The notes beneath the pieces are model-generated. The model was not told where the DNA came from. It worked only from the letters and a program-made list of their open reading frames with translations, and searched no databases. Both the position numbers and the translations under genes were made by a program. Shown in pieces: positions 17,846 to 27,937 of a DNA stretch of 64,000 bases (its first letter is position 1; each line of letters starts with the position of its first letter). This stretch comes from Lysobacteraceae bacterium NML07-0707 (GTDB lineage: Bacteria > Pseudomonadota > Gammaproteobacteria > Xanthomonadales > Xanthomonadaceae), in the NCBI GenBank assembly GCA_002798295.1, contig NWQT01000025.1:174436-238435 (forward strand), in the 5' to 3' direction.

Positions 17846-19564
17846 TCAGGGGGGTGAGACGGTCAGACGGGCAAGCAGGCTTGCATGGTCGAGATTTTCA
17901 GCTTCAGCCGCGCTGCGATGGCGATATTCAAAACTACCTGCGGCCAGGCCGCGCTCCGAAACCACCACGCGGTGGGGAATGCCGATCAGCTCCATATCGG
18001 CAAACATCGCGCCCGGACGCAGGCCGCGATCGTCGAGCACGCTATCGATTCCGGCTTTATTCAGTGCCTCGCACAGTTCCTCGGCCGCTGCCAGCACGTC
18101 CGGGTTGTTTTTCGGGTTGATCAGGCAGACCGCGACCTGCCAGGGCGCCATCGCCTCTGGCCAGCAAATCCCGGTCTCATCATGATTTTGTTCGATGGCG
18201 GCGGCGACGATGCGGGAAACGCCAATGCCGTAACAGCCCATCAGCGGATTGACCGGCTTGCCCTGGGCATCGAGCACCGTGCAATTCATCGCCTCGGAGT
18301 ATTTATTGCCCAGCGCAAAGACATGGCCGACTTCAATGCCACGGGCGATGCCAAGTATGCCCTGACCATCAGGCGAGGGGTCGCCGGCCACCACATTGCG
18401 AATATCGGCCACTTCCGGCTCTGGCAGGTCGCGCCCCCAGTTCACGCCGGCAATATGGAAGCCGTCACGATTGGCGCCGACCACAAAATCGGCCATGGCC
18501 GCCACAGCGCGGTCGGCAATCACGCGAATGGGCTGGGCGCTATTGAGCGGGCCGAGGAAGCCGGGCGATGCGCCCAGATGGGTGCGGATTTCCTCCTCAC
18601 TGGCGAGGCGATAATCGCCAAGACCCGGCAGTTTGGCCAGTTTGATTTCATTGGCGGAATGGTCACCGCGCACCAGTGCCAACACAAATTGCGGCGCGCC
18701 CTCATTATCTTCACCCATCAAGGCGATGGATTTCACCGTGTGTGAAAGCGGGATTTGCAGCAGCGCGGCCACTTCTTCGCAGGTCTTTTGCGTGGGCGTG
18801 GCGATATCGCGCAGTGCTTGGCTTGCCGCCGGGCGCGTACCGGGGGCAAGCGCTTCGGCCAGCTCAACATTGGCGGCATAATCCGATGCGTCGGAAAAGG
18901 CGATGGCGTCTTCACCCGAGTCCGCCAGGACGTGAAACTCGTGCGAGGCCGAGCCGCCAATGGCGCCGGTATCGGCAAATACGGCGCGGAATTTCAGCCC
19001 CAGGCGGGTAAAAATCCGGCTGTAAGTGTCATACATATTGCGATATTCGGTCTGCAATGAGGTCTCGTCCAGATGGAAGGAATAGGCGTCTTTCATGAGA
19101 AATTCGCGGGCGCGCATCACGCCAAAGCGCGGGCGGATTTCATCACGGAATTTGGTCTGGATCTGATAGAAATTAACCGGCAATTGCTTGTAGCTGGCCA
19201 GCTCGTTGCGGGCAAAATCTGTCACCACTTCTTCAGCGGTAGGCGCATAGCAATAACCGGCCTCTTTGCGGTCGCGGATTTTCAAAAGCTGGCCGCCAAA
19301 CTTTTCCCAGCGGCCGGTTTCCTGCCATAGTTCCTGCGGCTGGATGGTCGGCATCAGAATCTCGATGGCGCCGGCGCGGTTCATTTCTTCGCGCACCACG
19401 CGCTCGACCTTGCGCAATACCCGTAGCCCCAGCGGCGACCAGGTATAAAGGCCGGCTGCCAGCTTGCGAATCATGCCGGACTTGAGCATCAGCTTGTGGC
19501 TGATGATTTCGGCTTCGGCGGGAGTTTCTTTTTCAGTACGCAGATGAAAACGCGACAGGCGCAT
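17846..19564 (-). CDS. proS: Prolyl-tRNA synthetase
   Basis: This cytoplasmic class II synthetase charges tRNA-Pro. The 572-residue, bacterial-type protein has the editing (INS) domain between motifs 2 and 3. It begins [19 protein letters not shown], like E. coli ProS. Motif 2 region [25 protein letters not shown] is clear, the INS domain spans roughly 220-400, and motif 3 with [17 protein letters not shown] follows. The frame is open upstream but the family N-terminus fixes ATG 19564; no strong Shine-Dalgarno sequence is visible. The DUF4124 gene lies 64 bases upstream. Confidence 0.97.
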   Translation of the reverse strand: MRLSRFHLRTEKETPAEAEIISHKLMLKSGMIRKLAAGLYTWSPLGLRVLRKVERVVREEMNRAGAIEILMPTIQPQELWQETGRWEKFGGQLLKIRDRKEAGYCYAPTAEEVVTDFARNELASYKQLPVNFYQIQTKFRDEIRPRFGVMRAREFLMKDAYSFHLDETSLQTEYRNMYDTYSRIFTRLGLKFRAVFADTGAIGGSASHEFHVLADSGEDAIAFSDASDYAANVELAEALAPGTRPAASQALRDIATPTQKTCEEVAALLQIPLSHTVKSIALMGEDNEGAPQFVLALVRGDHSANEIKLAKLPGLGDYRLASEEEIRTHLGASPGFLGPLNSAQPIRVIADRAVAAMADFVVGANRDGFHIAGVNWGRDLPEPEVADIRNVVAGDPSPDGQGILGIARGIEVGHVFALGNKYSEAMNCTVLDAQGKPVNPLMGCYGIGVSRIVAAAIEQNHDETGICWPEAMAPWQVAVCLINPKNNPDVLAAAEELCEALNKAGIDSVLDDRGLRPGAMFADMELIGIPHRVVVSERGLAAGSFEYRHRSAAEAENLDHASLLARLTVSPP

Positions 19565-19628
19565 GGCAAGGCTCGGATTGGGGTGAGCCCTGCATTTTGC
19601 CATGCGCCTTGCCGCTTTGTTGCGCTGC

Positions 19629-20009
19629 TTATTTGCAGTTGGTTTCCAGAATGGTCTGGGCAAGCCGCATCTGGGCGGCGCGTTCTTCATCACTGAGCGT
19701 GCGCGGATTGCCGTCGGCGCCTGCCATTTGCACGCTGGGGCTATCGCGCAGTACGGCAAGATTGGTGCGCGCCTGTTTGCACTGTTCGCTTTCAGGCTTG
19801 GCTTCGGCAGCGGGCGTGGCCGGCGCATCGGCAGGCTGTGCCGCCTTCAGGCCGCGAACGCTGTAATTGCCGGAACTTGGCGGCGTGCTGGAATAGTGGG
19901 TGCGCCCCTGGGCATCCTTCCATTGATAAATCTGTTGAGCGGCAGCGGGCGAAAGTGCTGCGGCAGTGCAAAGGCCGAGCATCATGAGAATGGATACGCG
20001 CGTGAGCAT
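19629..20009 (-). CDS. DUF4124 domain-containing secreted protein
   Basis: This is a 126-residue protein with a cleavable signal peptide ([20 protein letters not shown], cleavage likely after AAA-Q). The mature N-terminus [19 protein letters not shown] is the DUF4124 hallmark, followed by an Ala/Pro-rich linker and a helical tail with two cysteines. Its function is unknown; members are periplasmic and common in gammaproteobacteria. The start is set by AGGAG 7 bases before ATG 20009. It is upstream of proS on the same strand. Confidence 0.85.
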   Translation of the reverse strand: MLTRVSILMMLGLCTAAALSPAAAQQIYQWKDAQGRTHYSSTPPSSGNYSVRGLKAAQPADAPATPAAEAKPESEQCKQARTNLAVLRDSPSVQMAGADGNPRTLSDEERAAQMRLAQTILETNCK

Positions 20010-20133
20010 GGTGCAGCTCCTTGTGATCAGGGTCACATTGCAACACCGCAGCCGATGGCTTGCAAGTGATGGCGCCGGATGTCGCCGGTTCAGCCCTCAT
20101 CATGGCCACAGCAAGGCGCTACACTTGCCTGTT

Positions 20134-20901
20134 ATGGAAGAAAACAAAAACCCATCTCGTCCGCCGCGTGCGGTTTATTACCTGCTTCCCAATCTGTTCA
20201 CTACAGGCGGGCTGTTTGCCGGCTTCTACGCCATCATTGCGGCGAGCCAGGAAAAATTCGCCCATGCCTGTGTGGCGATTTTCATCGCAGCCTTGCTGGA
20301 CGGGCTGGATGGCCGGGTAGCCCGGCTCACCCATACCCAGAGTGAATTTGGCGTGCAATATGATTCGCTGGCTGACCTGGTGAGCTTCGGCATGGCGCCG
20401 GCGATGCTGATGTACCACTGGGCCATGGAATACATGCATCTGGAGGGCGCCACCACCGGGCGGCTGGGTTGGCTCGCGGCATTCTTGTATGCCGCCTGTG
20501 CGGCTCTGCGGCTTGCCCGTTTCAACAGTCAGGTCGGAGTGGTGGACAAGCGCTGGTTCATTGGTTTGGCAAGCCCGGCAGCGGCGGCGGTGATGGCGAG
20601 TTTCGTCTGGACACTGCATGACTATGAGGTGGCAGGACAGGGGCTGCGCTATGCGGCGCTGGCGGTGACGGTGACGGTGGCGCTGCTGATGGTGAGCAAT
20701 ATCCGCTATACCAGCTTCAAGGGCAGCCAACGTGGCGAGCAGGGCGAGCGTGTGCCGTTTTTCGTCTTTCCGATAGTGCTGGGCGTGTTGATTGCGCTGG
20801 CGCTGTACCCGCCACAGACCTTGCTGCTGGTGTTCGCCGCTTATGCGCTTTCCGGGCCGCTGATGAGGGTGTTTCGCAAACGCAGTGCCGGGGATGTATG
20901 A
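20134..20901 (+). CDS. pssA: CDP-diacylglycerol-serine O-phosphatidyltransferase
   Basis: PssA makes phosphatidylserine from CDP-diacylglycerol and serine, leading to phosphatidylethanolamine. This 255-residue integral membrane form (type II, unlike the PLD-type E. coli PssA) carries the CDP-alcohol phosphotransferase motif LLDGLDGRVARLT then FGVQYDSLADLVSFG, with the metal-binding aspartates. Six or more hydrophobic helices follow. ATG 20134 begins MEENKNPSRPPRAVYYLLPN, the family N-terminus; the open frame extends further upstream but is not family-like. Its stop overlaps the start of the next small gene (ATGA). Confidence 0.92.
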   Translation: MEENKNPSRPPRAVYYLLPNLFTTGGLFAGFYAIIAASQEKFAHACVAIFIAALLDGLDGRVARLTHTQSEFGVQYDSLADLVSFGMAPAMLMYHWAMEYMHLEGATTGRLGWLAAFLYAACAALRLARFNSQVGVVDKRWFIGLASPAAAAVMASFVWTLHDYEVAGQGLRYAALAVTVTVALLMVSNIRYTSFKGSQRGEQGERVPFFVFPIVLGVLIALALYPPQTLLLVFAAYALSGPLMRVFRKRSAGDV

Positions 20902-21146
20902 ACTGGGACAGCCTGCAAACGGAAATTCTGGGCGAGCTGGGTCATACCCCGTGGCGGCAGGTCTGGCCGGCGGCGTCCCTGCCGCCTGACCCGTTTGTAG
21001 TGGCGCAGCTGGCGGCCGCTACTGGTGTCACGGCGGAAGCGCTGCTGGCATCGGGGATTGTGCTGCCCGATGCCGAGCGCTTGCGTGATGCGGCGGTCAA
21101 GCGCGCCTTGTGGCCACAGTTGCGCCGTTTGCGTGCCCGGCAATGA
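20898..21146 (+). CDS. Small protein, candidate minimal HolD (DNA polymerase III psi subunit)
   Basis: This 82-residue protein is translationally coupled at both ends (ATGA with pssA and ATGA with rimI). It has no obvious catalytic motif. The N-terminal WDSLQTEILGELGHTPW resembles the short N-terminal segment of HolD (leucine helix, LG-x-T-x-W), and the C-terminal RALWPQLRRL resembles HolD's ALWQQI helix. In E. coli and pseudomonads holD lies immediately upstream of rimI, as here. It is shorter than E. coli HolD (137), so if correct it is a reduced psi subunit of the clamp loader. Function is inferred from synteny and weak similarity. Confidence 0.5.
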   Translation: MNWDSLQTEILGELGHTPWRQVWPAASLPPDPFVVAQLAAATGVTAEALLASGIVLPDAERLRDAAVKRALWPQLRRLRARQ

Positions 21147-21607
21147 GCAGCGCAGCGGCCGTGAAGCTCCGGCGTATGCAGGAGTCTGACCTGGCGGAGG
21201 TGATGCAGGTGGAATTGCGCGCCTACCCATGGCCGTGGTCGGTGGGCAATTTCCGCGATTGCCTGCGCTCGGGCTATTCGATGTGGGTGCTGGAAGCTGA
21301 CCGGCGCATCATTGGCTATGCGGTGCTCAGCGTGCAGGCCGATGAGGCACATTTGCTCAATATCTGTATTGACCCGGCCTGGCAGTCGCGCGGGCTGGGC
21401 AGGCGTTTGCTGCGCGATGTGCGCCAGGCTGCGCAGGCGCAGGGCGCGCAACGGATTTTTCTGGAAGTGCGTCCTTCCAATAGCCATGCGGTGCAGCTCT
21501 ATCAGGACGAGGGCTTCAACGAAATTGGCCGCCGGCCGCGCTATTACCCCGCAGCCAATCATGGCCGGGAGGATGGCCTGGTGATGGCGATGGAGCTGTT
21601 GGACTAG
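21143..21607 (+). CDS. rimI: Ribosomal protein S18 alanine N-acetyltransferase
   Basis: This is a 154-residue GNAT acetyltransferase that acetylates the N-terminal alanine of ribosomal protein S18. The acetyl-CoA loop SRGLGRRLL follows the strand LLNICIDPAWQ, and FLEVRPSNSHAVQLYQDEGFNEIGRRPRYYP is the RimI-type C-terminal signature with the conserved Glu and Tyr residues. It starts in the stop of the HolD-like gene (ATGA), and its stop lies only 4 bases from the convergent PH-domain gene. Confidence 0.93.
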   Translation: MSSAAAVKLRRMQESDLAEVMQVELRAYPWPWSVGNFRDCLRSGYSMWVLEADRRIIGYAVLSVQADEAHLLNICIDPAWQSRGLGRRLLRDVRQAAQAQGAQRIFLEVRPSNSHAVQLYQDEGFNEIGRRPRYYPAANHGREDGLVMAMELLD

Positions 21608-21611
21608 CGCT

Positions 21612-23138
21612 TTACCAGCGCAGCGGGCTATGCGCCAGTTGCCGGGCAAGGGTGGCGAGCAATTGCTCGGCTTCTTCGCGGCTTAGGTAGTCGATGCGCA
21701 GCGGTGCAAACGGGCTTGCGCCTGCGGTGTCCAGCAGCAGGCTGCGCATGCCAAAGAGCCTGTCCACTGGCGAGGCGGACAGGCGCAGGCTTTGCAGTTT
21801 TGCCACTTCGGCAAAGCGCCATTGTTTTGACAGCCAGCCGCGCCGGGTGGCGATGAGGGTGCTGTCAAGGCTCCAGCCAGCATGCCGGTTGGCCTGCCAT
21901 GCGGAAAACGCAGAAACTGCAATCCCTGCCAATGGCAGCAGTCCCCAGAAACCCAGCAGCCATACGGTGGTGACGGTCAGCGGCAGCAGCCACACACAGC
22001 TGCCCAGCCAACGGCGCAGCCAGGCGAGCCGGTGCAATTTTTGCCAGTTTTCGGGCGGCCAGTGGGCGGCAGGCAGCAGCTGGTTGATGAGTGCATCGCA
22101 GCTGGCGGGTGTGGCGATGGGCGCCAGTGCATGGTTGCTGCGGTCCTGCTGTTGTTGCGGCTGGGGGCTGGCTGCGACTTGCACCGACAGCGCCCGGCGT
22201 TTGAAGCGCCGGTGCAGCCAGCTCTCTTGCAGTTGCCAGGCCTGGATGCGGCGCTTGGGGATGGAGCTGCGAATCCGGGTTAGAAGCCCCCGGCTGATGG
22301 TCAGGCGCCGGCCACTCTCGCCCAGTACAAAGCCGTGATATTGCAGCAGGGACAGCACGACCGAAAGCAGTCGCAGCAGAACCAGCATGGCAAGCAGCAG
22401 GGCTAGGCCTATCAGGCTGTAATCGAGCCAGCCCAACTCCAGGCGCTGGATCTCCAGGCCATTGAGTGTGGCGCGGGTGGTGCGCGCCAGCTGCCCGGCA
22501 TAGTGCTCGATAAATTCATCCATGAACTGGCCGAGGGTGGCAAAGGCGGCGGCGACCACCACCATGCCTCGATTGGAAATCAGGCCATGCCGGATGATTT
22601 CCGGGGTGGACAGTGTTAGCAGCGGCGCGGCAGCGGCTTGTGCAATCGCAGTGGTCGGCGTGATGGCGCTGCCATGCTGACCGCGCTCGCGCACCAAGTG
22701 CTCCAGCGCCAGCGCCTTGTCCAGGCGCAGCACGCGCATCTGCGCCTCTGGCTGGCTGCCGCCGGCCGATTCCAGGCGCACTTCGGCCACGCCAAACAGC
22801 CGGTGCAAAAGCGTCTGGTGCAGGGCGACGTTATGGATGCGCGCATAGGCGATTTGCCGCAGTTTTCTTTCCAGCAGGCCGCTGCGGATTTCGATGTGCT
22901 CGGGCAGCAGCCGATAGCGGTAGGTGAAGTATTGCCAGATTGAAACCAGCACCAGGGCCGCGACCCCCAGGAGTGGCCATAGCGCATGGCCGTCCCCCCG
23001 GCGGGCAATGAGCAAAAGCAGCAACGGGAAGATGAACTGTTTGAGATGCTGCAGGGCAACAAACAGCCATGACCAGGCGTGCAGGCGATGCTCGCGGGCG
23101 GGCGGGGCGGGAATGGGAGGCGGTGCTTCAGTCATCAT
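21612..23138 (-). CDS. PH-domain (bPH_2/DUF304) membrane protein, YdbT-like
   Basis: This ~508-residue multi-spanning protein has repeated bacterial PH domains. A pair of N-terminal helices (about residues 20-75) is followed by RYRLLPEHIEIRSGLLERKLRQI and YARIHNVALHQTLLHRLFGVAEVRLESAG, the bPH_2 signature. Two more related domains follow (RLTISRGLLTRIRSSIPKRRIQ and TRRGWLSKQWRFAEVAKLQS...DRLFGMRSLLLDTAG). It starts at ATG 23138 or 23135, inside the end of the preceding PH gene. This arrangement is the ydbS-ydbT pair of other bacteria, a membrane system of unproven function. Confidence 0.85.
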   Translation of the reverse strand: MMTEAPPPIPAPPAREHRLHAWSWLFVALQHLKQFIFPLLLLLIARRGDGHALWPLLGVAALVLVSIWQYFTYRYRLLPEHIEIRSGLLERKLRQIAYARIHNVALHQTLLHRLFGVAEVRLESAGGSQPEAQMRVLRLDKALALEHLVRERGQHGSAITPTTAIAQAAAAPLLTLSTPEIIRHGLISNRGMVVVAAAFATLGQFMDEFIEHYAGQLARTTRATLNGLEIQRLELGWLDYSLIGLALLLAMLVLLRLLSVVLSLLQYHGFVLGESGRRLTISRGLLTRIRSSIPKRRIQAWQLQESWLHRRFKRRALSVQVAASPQPQQQQDRSNHALAPIATPASCDALINQLLPAAHWPPENWQKLHRLAWLRRWLGSCVWLLPLTVTTVWLLGFWGLLPLAGIAVSAFSAWQANRHAGWSLDSTLIATRRGWLSKQWRFAEVAKLQSLRLSASPVDRLFGMRSLLLDTAGASPFAPLRIDYLSREEAEQLLATLARQLAHSPLRW

Positions 23139-23658
23139 CGCTTTCGGGCTCAATGCCAGCGGCCAGCGCCTTGCGCAGCGCCTCGGCATCCTGCTGGTCA
23201 AGGCAGGGCAGGCTGAGCGCATGGCTATGCGTGCCAGCGGTGTGTACGGTCAGTGTGGCAAGCCCATAGCGGCGCTGCAGCGGGCTGCGGCTGATATCCA
23301 GATGCTGTACGCGGGTGGCCGGGACATGCGTATGCCGCTGCCAGAGCTTGCCACTTTTCACCGCAAAGCCGGTTCCATCCAGTCGCCAGCGGTAATAGCT
23401 GTGACGGCGCGCGCCTAACCAAATGCCGAACACGGCTCCGGCAAGCAGGCCGGCCACGGCCAGCAGACCTGCCCAGAGCCATGGCCCGGTGCCGAGTTTG
23501 GCCTCGCTCACAAGTGCGGTAGCCAAAGCCAGTGCAGCGCCGAAAATGGCACAGGCGATGGCATGGCTCAGGCAGAACAAAATCCGTCCGCGTGCGGGCA
23601 GGGGCTGCCAGGCCTCGGTATCTGCGCAGGGCAGGACTGGGGGGATGGGCTGTGTCAT
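23128..23658 (-). CDS. PH-domain (bPH_2/DUF304) membrane protein, YdbS-like
   Basis: This is a 176-residue protein with two transmembrane helices (about residues 25-50 and 58-80) and one bPH_2 domain (YYRWRLDGTGFAVKSGKLWQ, then HVPATRVQHLDISRSPLQRRYGLATLTVHTAG). ATG 23658 is one base after the stop of the LpxL-type gene. Its 3' end overlaps the YdbT-like start. The three genes form an envelope-related operon. No enzymatic motif is present. Confidence 0.85.
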   Translation of the reverse strand: MTQPIPPVLPCADTEAWQPLPARGRILFCLSHAIACAIFGAALALATALVSEAKLGTGPWLWAGLLAVAGLLAGAVFGIWLGARRHSYYRWRLDGTGFAVKSGKLWQRHTHVPATRVQHLDISRSPLQRRYGLATLTVHTAGTHSHALSLPCLDQQDAEALRKALAAGIEPESDDD

Positions 23659-23659
23659 A

Positions 23660-24559
23660 TCAATAGCAATCTGGCCAATAGGGGTTGCCGAACGCACTGC
23701 CTTCGGGCTGTTGCGACCAGCGTTTGTAAGTCCACTGGTACTGCGCAGGATTGCGGCGCACCAGTGCTTCGATACCGGCATTGAGTGCCGTGGCAGAAAC
23801 CTGCGGGTCTTTGGCGGCGATGTCATCCGGCGCCGCCTCGATATGCAGGGTGAAGCCGCGACCATCGGCATCGCGCTCGCACCAGGCGAACAGGACGATG
23901 GCGCCGCTGCGCTCGGCCAGACGGCCGATCAGGGTCATGGTCGAGGCAGGAGTCCCAAAAAATGGCGCCCAGACGCCCTCGCCCTGTTTGGGCTGCTGGT
24001 CGGGCAGGATGCCGACCACGCCGCCGCCCTGCAGGCGTTTGAACAATTGCCGGATGCCGATGCCTTCGGCGCGGATTTGCTCCACCTGTCCGTCTTGCGC
24101 CTGTGCCTTGCGCACCCGGCGCAAAAACGCATCCACCCGCGCCGATTCCGGCGGCGCATACAGGATGGCGAGCGCCGTGCGGGAGGCCAGCCATTGGTTC
24201 AAAAGCTCCCAATTGCCATGGTGGGGGGCGGCAATAATCACCCCGCGACCACTGCCGAGGGCTGCATCAAATAATTCAATGCCGGCGCCTTCGCGCAGCA
24301 GTTGCAGGTTCTCCGCTGCCGGGCGCGTCCAGATGCGCAAAGTTTCGAACATTTGCCGGCCGGTGCTTTGCAGGGCTGCCTTGTGCAGGGCGCGGCGTTC
24401 GGCTTCGGGCATATGCGCAAAGGCAAGCTCCAGGCTACGCCAGGCCACCCGGCTTTCACGGCGCTGGCCGCGCAGCCAGAAGGCGGCCAGCTGGTCGCCC
24501 AACCAGCGCAGTGCGGGCATGGGCAAAAGGCCGATCAGTTTGGCAAGCCAGTAAAGCAT
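23660..24559 (-). CDS. LpxL/HtrB-type lauroyl (acyl) transferase
   Basis: This is a 299-residue inner-membrane acyltransferase of the lysophospholipid/lipid A late-acylation family. It has an N-terminal hydrophobic anchor and the HX4E catalytic motif in APHHGNWELLNQW, followed by YAPPESARVDAFLRRVR, GGGVVGILPDQQPKQGEGVWAPFFG and the C-terminal PAQYQWTYKRW. It would add a secondary acyl chain to lipid A, giving LpxL, LpxM or related specificity that sequence cannot decide. ATG 24559 is chosen because the upstream extension has only TTG. It is divergent from dtd. Confidence 0.88.
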   Translation of the reverse strand: MLYWLAKLIGLLPMPALRWLGDQLAAFWLRGQRRESRVAWRSLELAFAHMPEAERRALHKAALQSTGRQMFETLRIWTRPAAENLQLLREGAGIELFDAALGSGRGVIIAAPHHGNWELLNQWLASRTALAILYAPPESARVDAFLRRVRKAQAQDGQVEQIRAEGIGIRQLFKRLQGGGVVGILPDQQPKQGEGVWAPFFGTPASTMTLIGRLAERSGAIVLFAWCERDADGRGFTLHIEAAPDDIAAKDPQVSATALNAGIEALVRRNPAQYQWTYKRWSQQPEGSAFGNPYWPDCY

Positions 24560-24655
24560 GGGCAGGACATCAACAAAGGGGCTTGAGTGTAGAGAAAACA
24601 CAGGGGCGGCGGGCAAGTTTGGTTAATCTTGCGGCTTTGTACGGGCAAAACAACC

Positions 24656-25096
24656 ATGTTGGCTTTGATTCAGCGCGTCTCCAGCGCCAAAGTGGAGGTC
24701 GGGGGCGAAACCGTTGGCCAGATTGGCGCAGGGCTTTTGGCGCTGGTGTGCGCCGAGGCCGGTGACGATAGCGGCAAAGTGATCAAAATGGCCGAGCGCC
24801 TGCTGGCTTACCGGGTGTTTGCCGACGAGGCTGGACGGATGAATCGTTCGCTGCGCGATAGCGGCGGGCAATTGCTGCTGGTGAGCCAGTTCACGCTGGC
24901 TGCCGATACCCGCAGCGGCCTGCGCCCGAGTTTCAGCGCCGCCGCATCGCCGGCGCTGGCTGAACAGCTGTATGCGCAGTTGATAGCAGAGTGCCGGCAA
25001 AGGCATCCGCCAGGGGTGGAAATGGGTCGGTTTGGCGCCCATATGCAGGTAAGCCTGGTCAATGACGGCCCGGTGACCTTCATGCTGCAAACCTGA
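24656..25096 (+). CDS. dtd: D-aminoacyl-tRNA deacylase
   Basis: DTD removes D-amino acids (and glycine mischarged on tRNA-Ala) from tRNA. The 146-residue protein has the family signatures [26 protein letters not shown] and the C-terminal VNDGPVTF, whose Gly-Pro is the cis-proline recognition element. ATG 24656 matches the standard N-terminus. It lies 61 bases upstream of rpoD on the same strand. Confidence 0.96.
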   Translation: MLALIQRVSSAKVEVGGETVGQIGAGLLALVCAEAGDDSGKVIKMAERLLAYRVFADEAGRMNRSLRDSGGQLLLVSQFTLAADTRSGLRPSFSAAASPALAEQLYAQLIAECRQRHPPGVEMGRFGAHMQVSLVNDGPVTFMLQT

Positions 25097-25121
25097 GCCC
25101 GGCAGCAGGCGGATAAAGTAG

Positions 25122-25127
25122 TATAAT
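25122..25127 (+). promoter_or_regulatory. Candidate -10 element upstream of rpoD
   Basis: A consensus TATAAT lies 31 bases before the rpoD start, in the dtd-rpoD gap. No good -35 is visible at 17 bases, so it may be a weak or factor-assisted promoter. Confidence 0.4.
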
Positions 25128-25157
25128 TGGGGGTTCAGTTTCTTTCAGGTGAAACAC

Positions 25158-27023
<1,866 letters not shown>

Positions 27024-27035
27024 TTGCAGATCAAC

Positions 27036-27111
27036 GGGCCTATAGCTCAACGGTTAGAGCAGAGGACTCATAATCCTTTGGTTCCAGGTTCGAATCCTGG
27101 TGGGCCCACCA
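27036..27111 (+). tRNA. tRNA with CAU anticodon, probably tRNA-Ile2 (lysidine-modified)
   Basis: The 76-base cloverleaf has acceptor GGGCCTA paired with TGGGCCC, a D-arm GCTC/GAGC with an 8-base loop, an anticodon loop CTCATAA, and a T-arm CCAGG-TTCGAAT-CCTGG. Discriminator A and CCA are encoded (27108-27111). The 8-base D-loop resembles tRNA-Ile2 (ileX), not elongator tRNA-Met (9 bases), and location right after rpoD is where ileX sits in E. coli and the tRNA-Ile in pseudomonads. If so, the C34 would be converted to lysidine to read AUA. Elongator tRNA-Met is the alternative. Confidence 0.93.
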
Positions 27112-27132
27112 ACGCCAACTGCGTTTGCAAGA

Positions 27133-27166
27133 CAAAGCCCGGCAGCCAATGCCGGGTTTTGTTTTT
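27133..27166 (+). terminator. Rho-independent terminator after tRNA
   Basis: The stem 27133-27144 pairs with 27150-27161 (core CCCGGCA/TGCCGGG, loop GCCAA) and is followed by TTTTT. It probably ends the rpoD-tRNA transcript. Confidence 0.8.
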
Positions 27167-27231
27167 CCGTGTATCTCCCCGCAGCTGAAAAATCATGTCA
27201 GGCTATGGGCTTTGGTTAAACCGCGAGCGTT

Positions 27232-27912
27232 ATGAACGTATCCATTCCTGATTGTATTGAGCGCGAAACTGGTGAGCAGCCGCAGTGGGCAGTGATCTGG
27301 CTGCATGGCCTGGGGGCGGATGCCCATGATTTCGAGCCGATTGTGCCGGAGCTGATTGGTCAGGATTGGCCTGCCTTGCGTTTTGTGTTTCCCAATGCGC
27401 CGGTGCGCCCCATCACCATCAATGGCGGTGTGCCGATGCGTGGCTGGTATGACATCCGCGATATGGACTTGTCCAATCGCGCCGATGCCGAAGGCGTGGC
27501 CGAGTCGGTGGCGCAAATCGAACTTTTGATTGCGCGCCAAATCGAGCGCGGCATTCCGGCCAACCGTATTTTCCTGGCCGGGTTCTCGCAGGGCGGGGCG
27601 ATTACGCTGGCGGCGGGGATTGAGCGTGCCGAGCCGCTGGCCGGGCTGGTGGCCTTGTCCACCTATCTGCCGCTGGGCTCGGCCAGCATGGCGAAACTCA
27701 CCGATGCCGCGCGCAAACAGCCGGTCTTCATGGCGCATGGCCTGCATGACCCAGTGGTGCCCTACACGGGCGGCAAGTGTAGCCGCGATAGGCTGCGTGA
27801 TGCCGGTTTTGAGGTGGACTGGCATGCCTATCCGATGATGCATCAGGTATCTGCCGAGGAAATCGCCGATCTGGGTGCCTGGTTTGCGCAGCGCTTTTCC
27901 ATGCAGGATTAA
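27232..27912 (+). CDS. Carboxylesterase (phospholipase/carboxylesterase family)
   Basis: This is a 226-residue cytoplasmic alpha/beta hydrolase of the phospholipase/carboxylesterase (PF02230) family. The triad is visible as Ser119 in GFSQGGA, Asp173 in HGLHDPVVP and His204 in MMHQV. WLHGLGADAHDFEPIVPEL and MRGWYDIRDMDL are family-specific. Members hydrolyse short-chain esters; natural substrate unknown. It lies 25 bases upstream of the AlgR-type regulator and may be co-transcribed. Confidence 0.9.
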   Translation: MNVSIPDCIERETGEQPQWAVIWLHGLGADAHDFEPIVPELIGQDWPALRFVFPNAPVRPITINGGVPMRGWYDIRDMDLSNRADAEGVAESVAQIELLIARQIERGIPANRIFLAGFSQGGAITLAAGIERAEPLAGLVALSTYLPLGSASMAKLTDAARKQPVFMAHGLHDPVVPYTGGKCSRDRLRDAGFEVDWHAYPMMHQVSAEEIADLGAWFAQRFSMQD

Positions 27913-27937
27913 TCAGGCTGCAAACAGGGGGGGAGTC

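Noticed and set aside
19966..20133. Long in-frame N-terminal extension of pssA
   Set aside because: It overlaps the divergent DUF4124 gene and its sequence is not membrane or PssA-like; ATG 20134 gives the normal N-terminus.
27036..27111. Elongator tRNA-Met reading of the CAU tRNA
   Set aside because: Not excluded, but the 8-base D-loop and position beside rpoD fit tRNA-Ile2 better.
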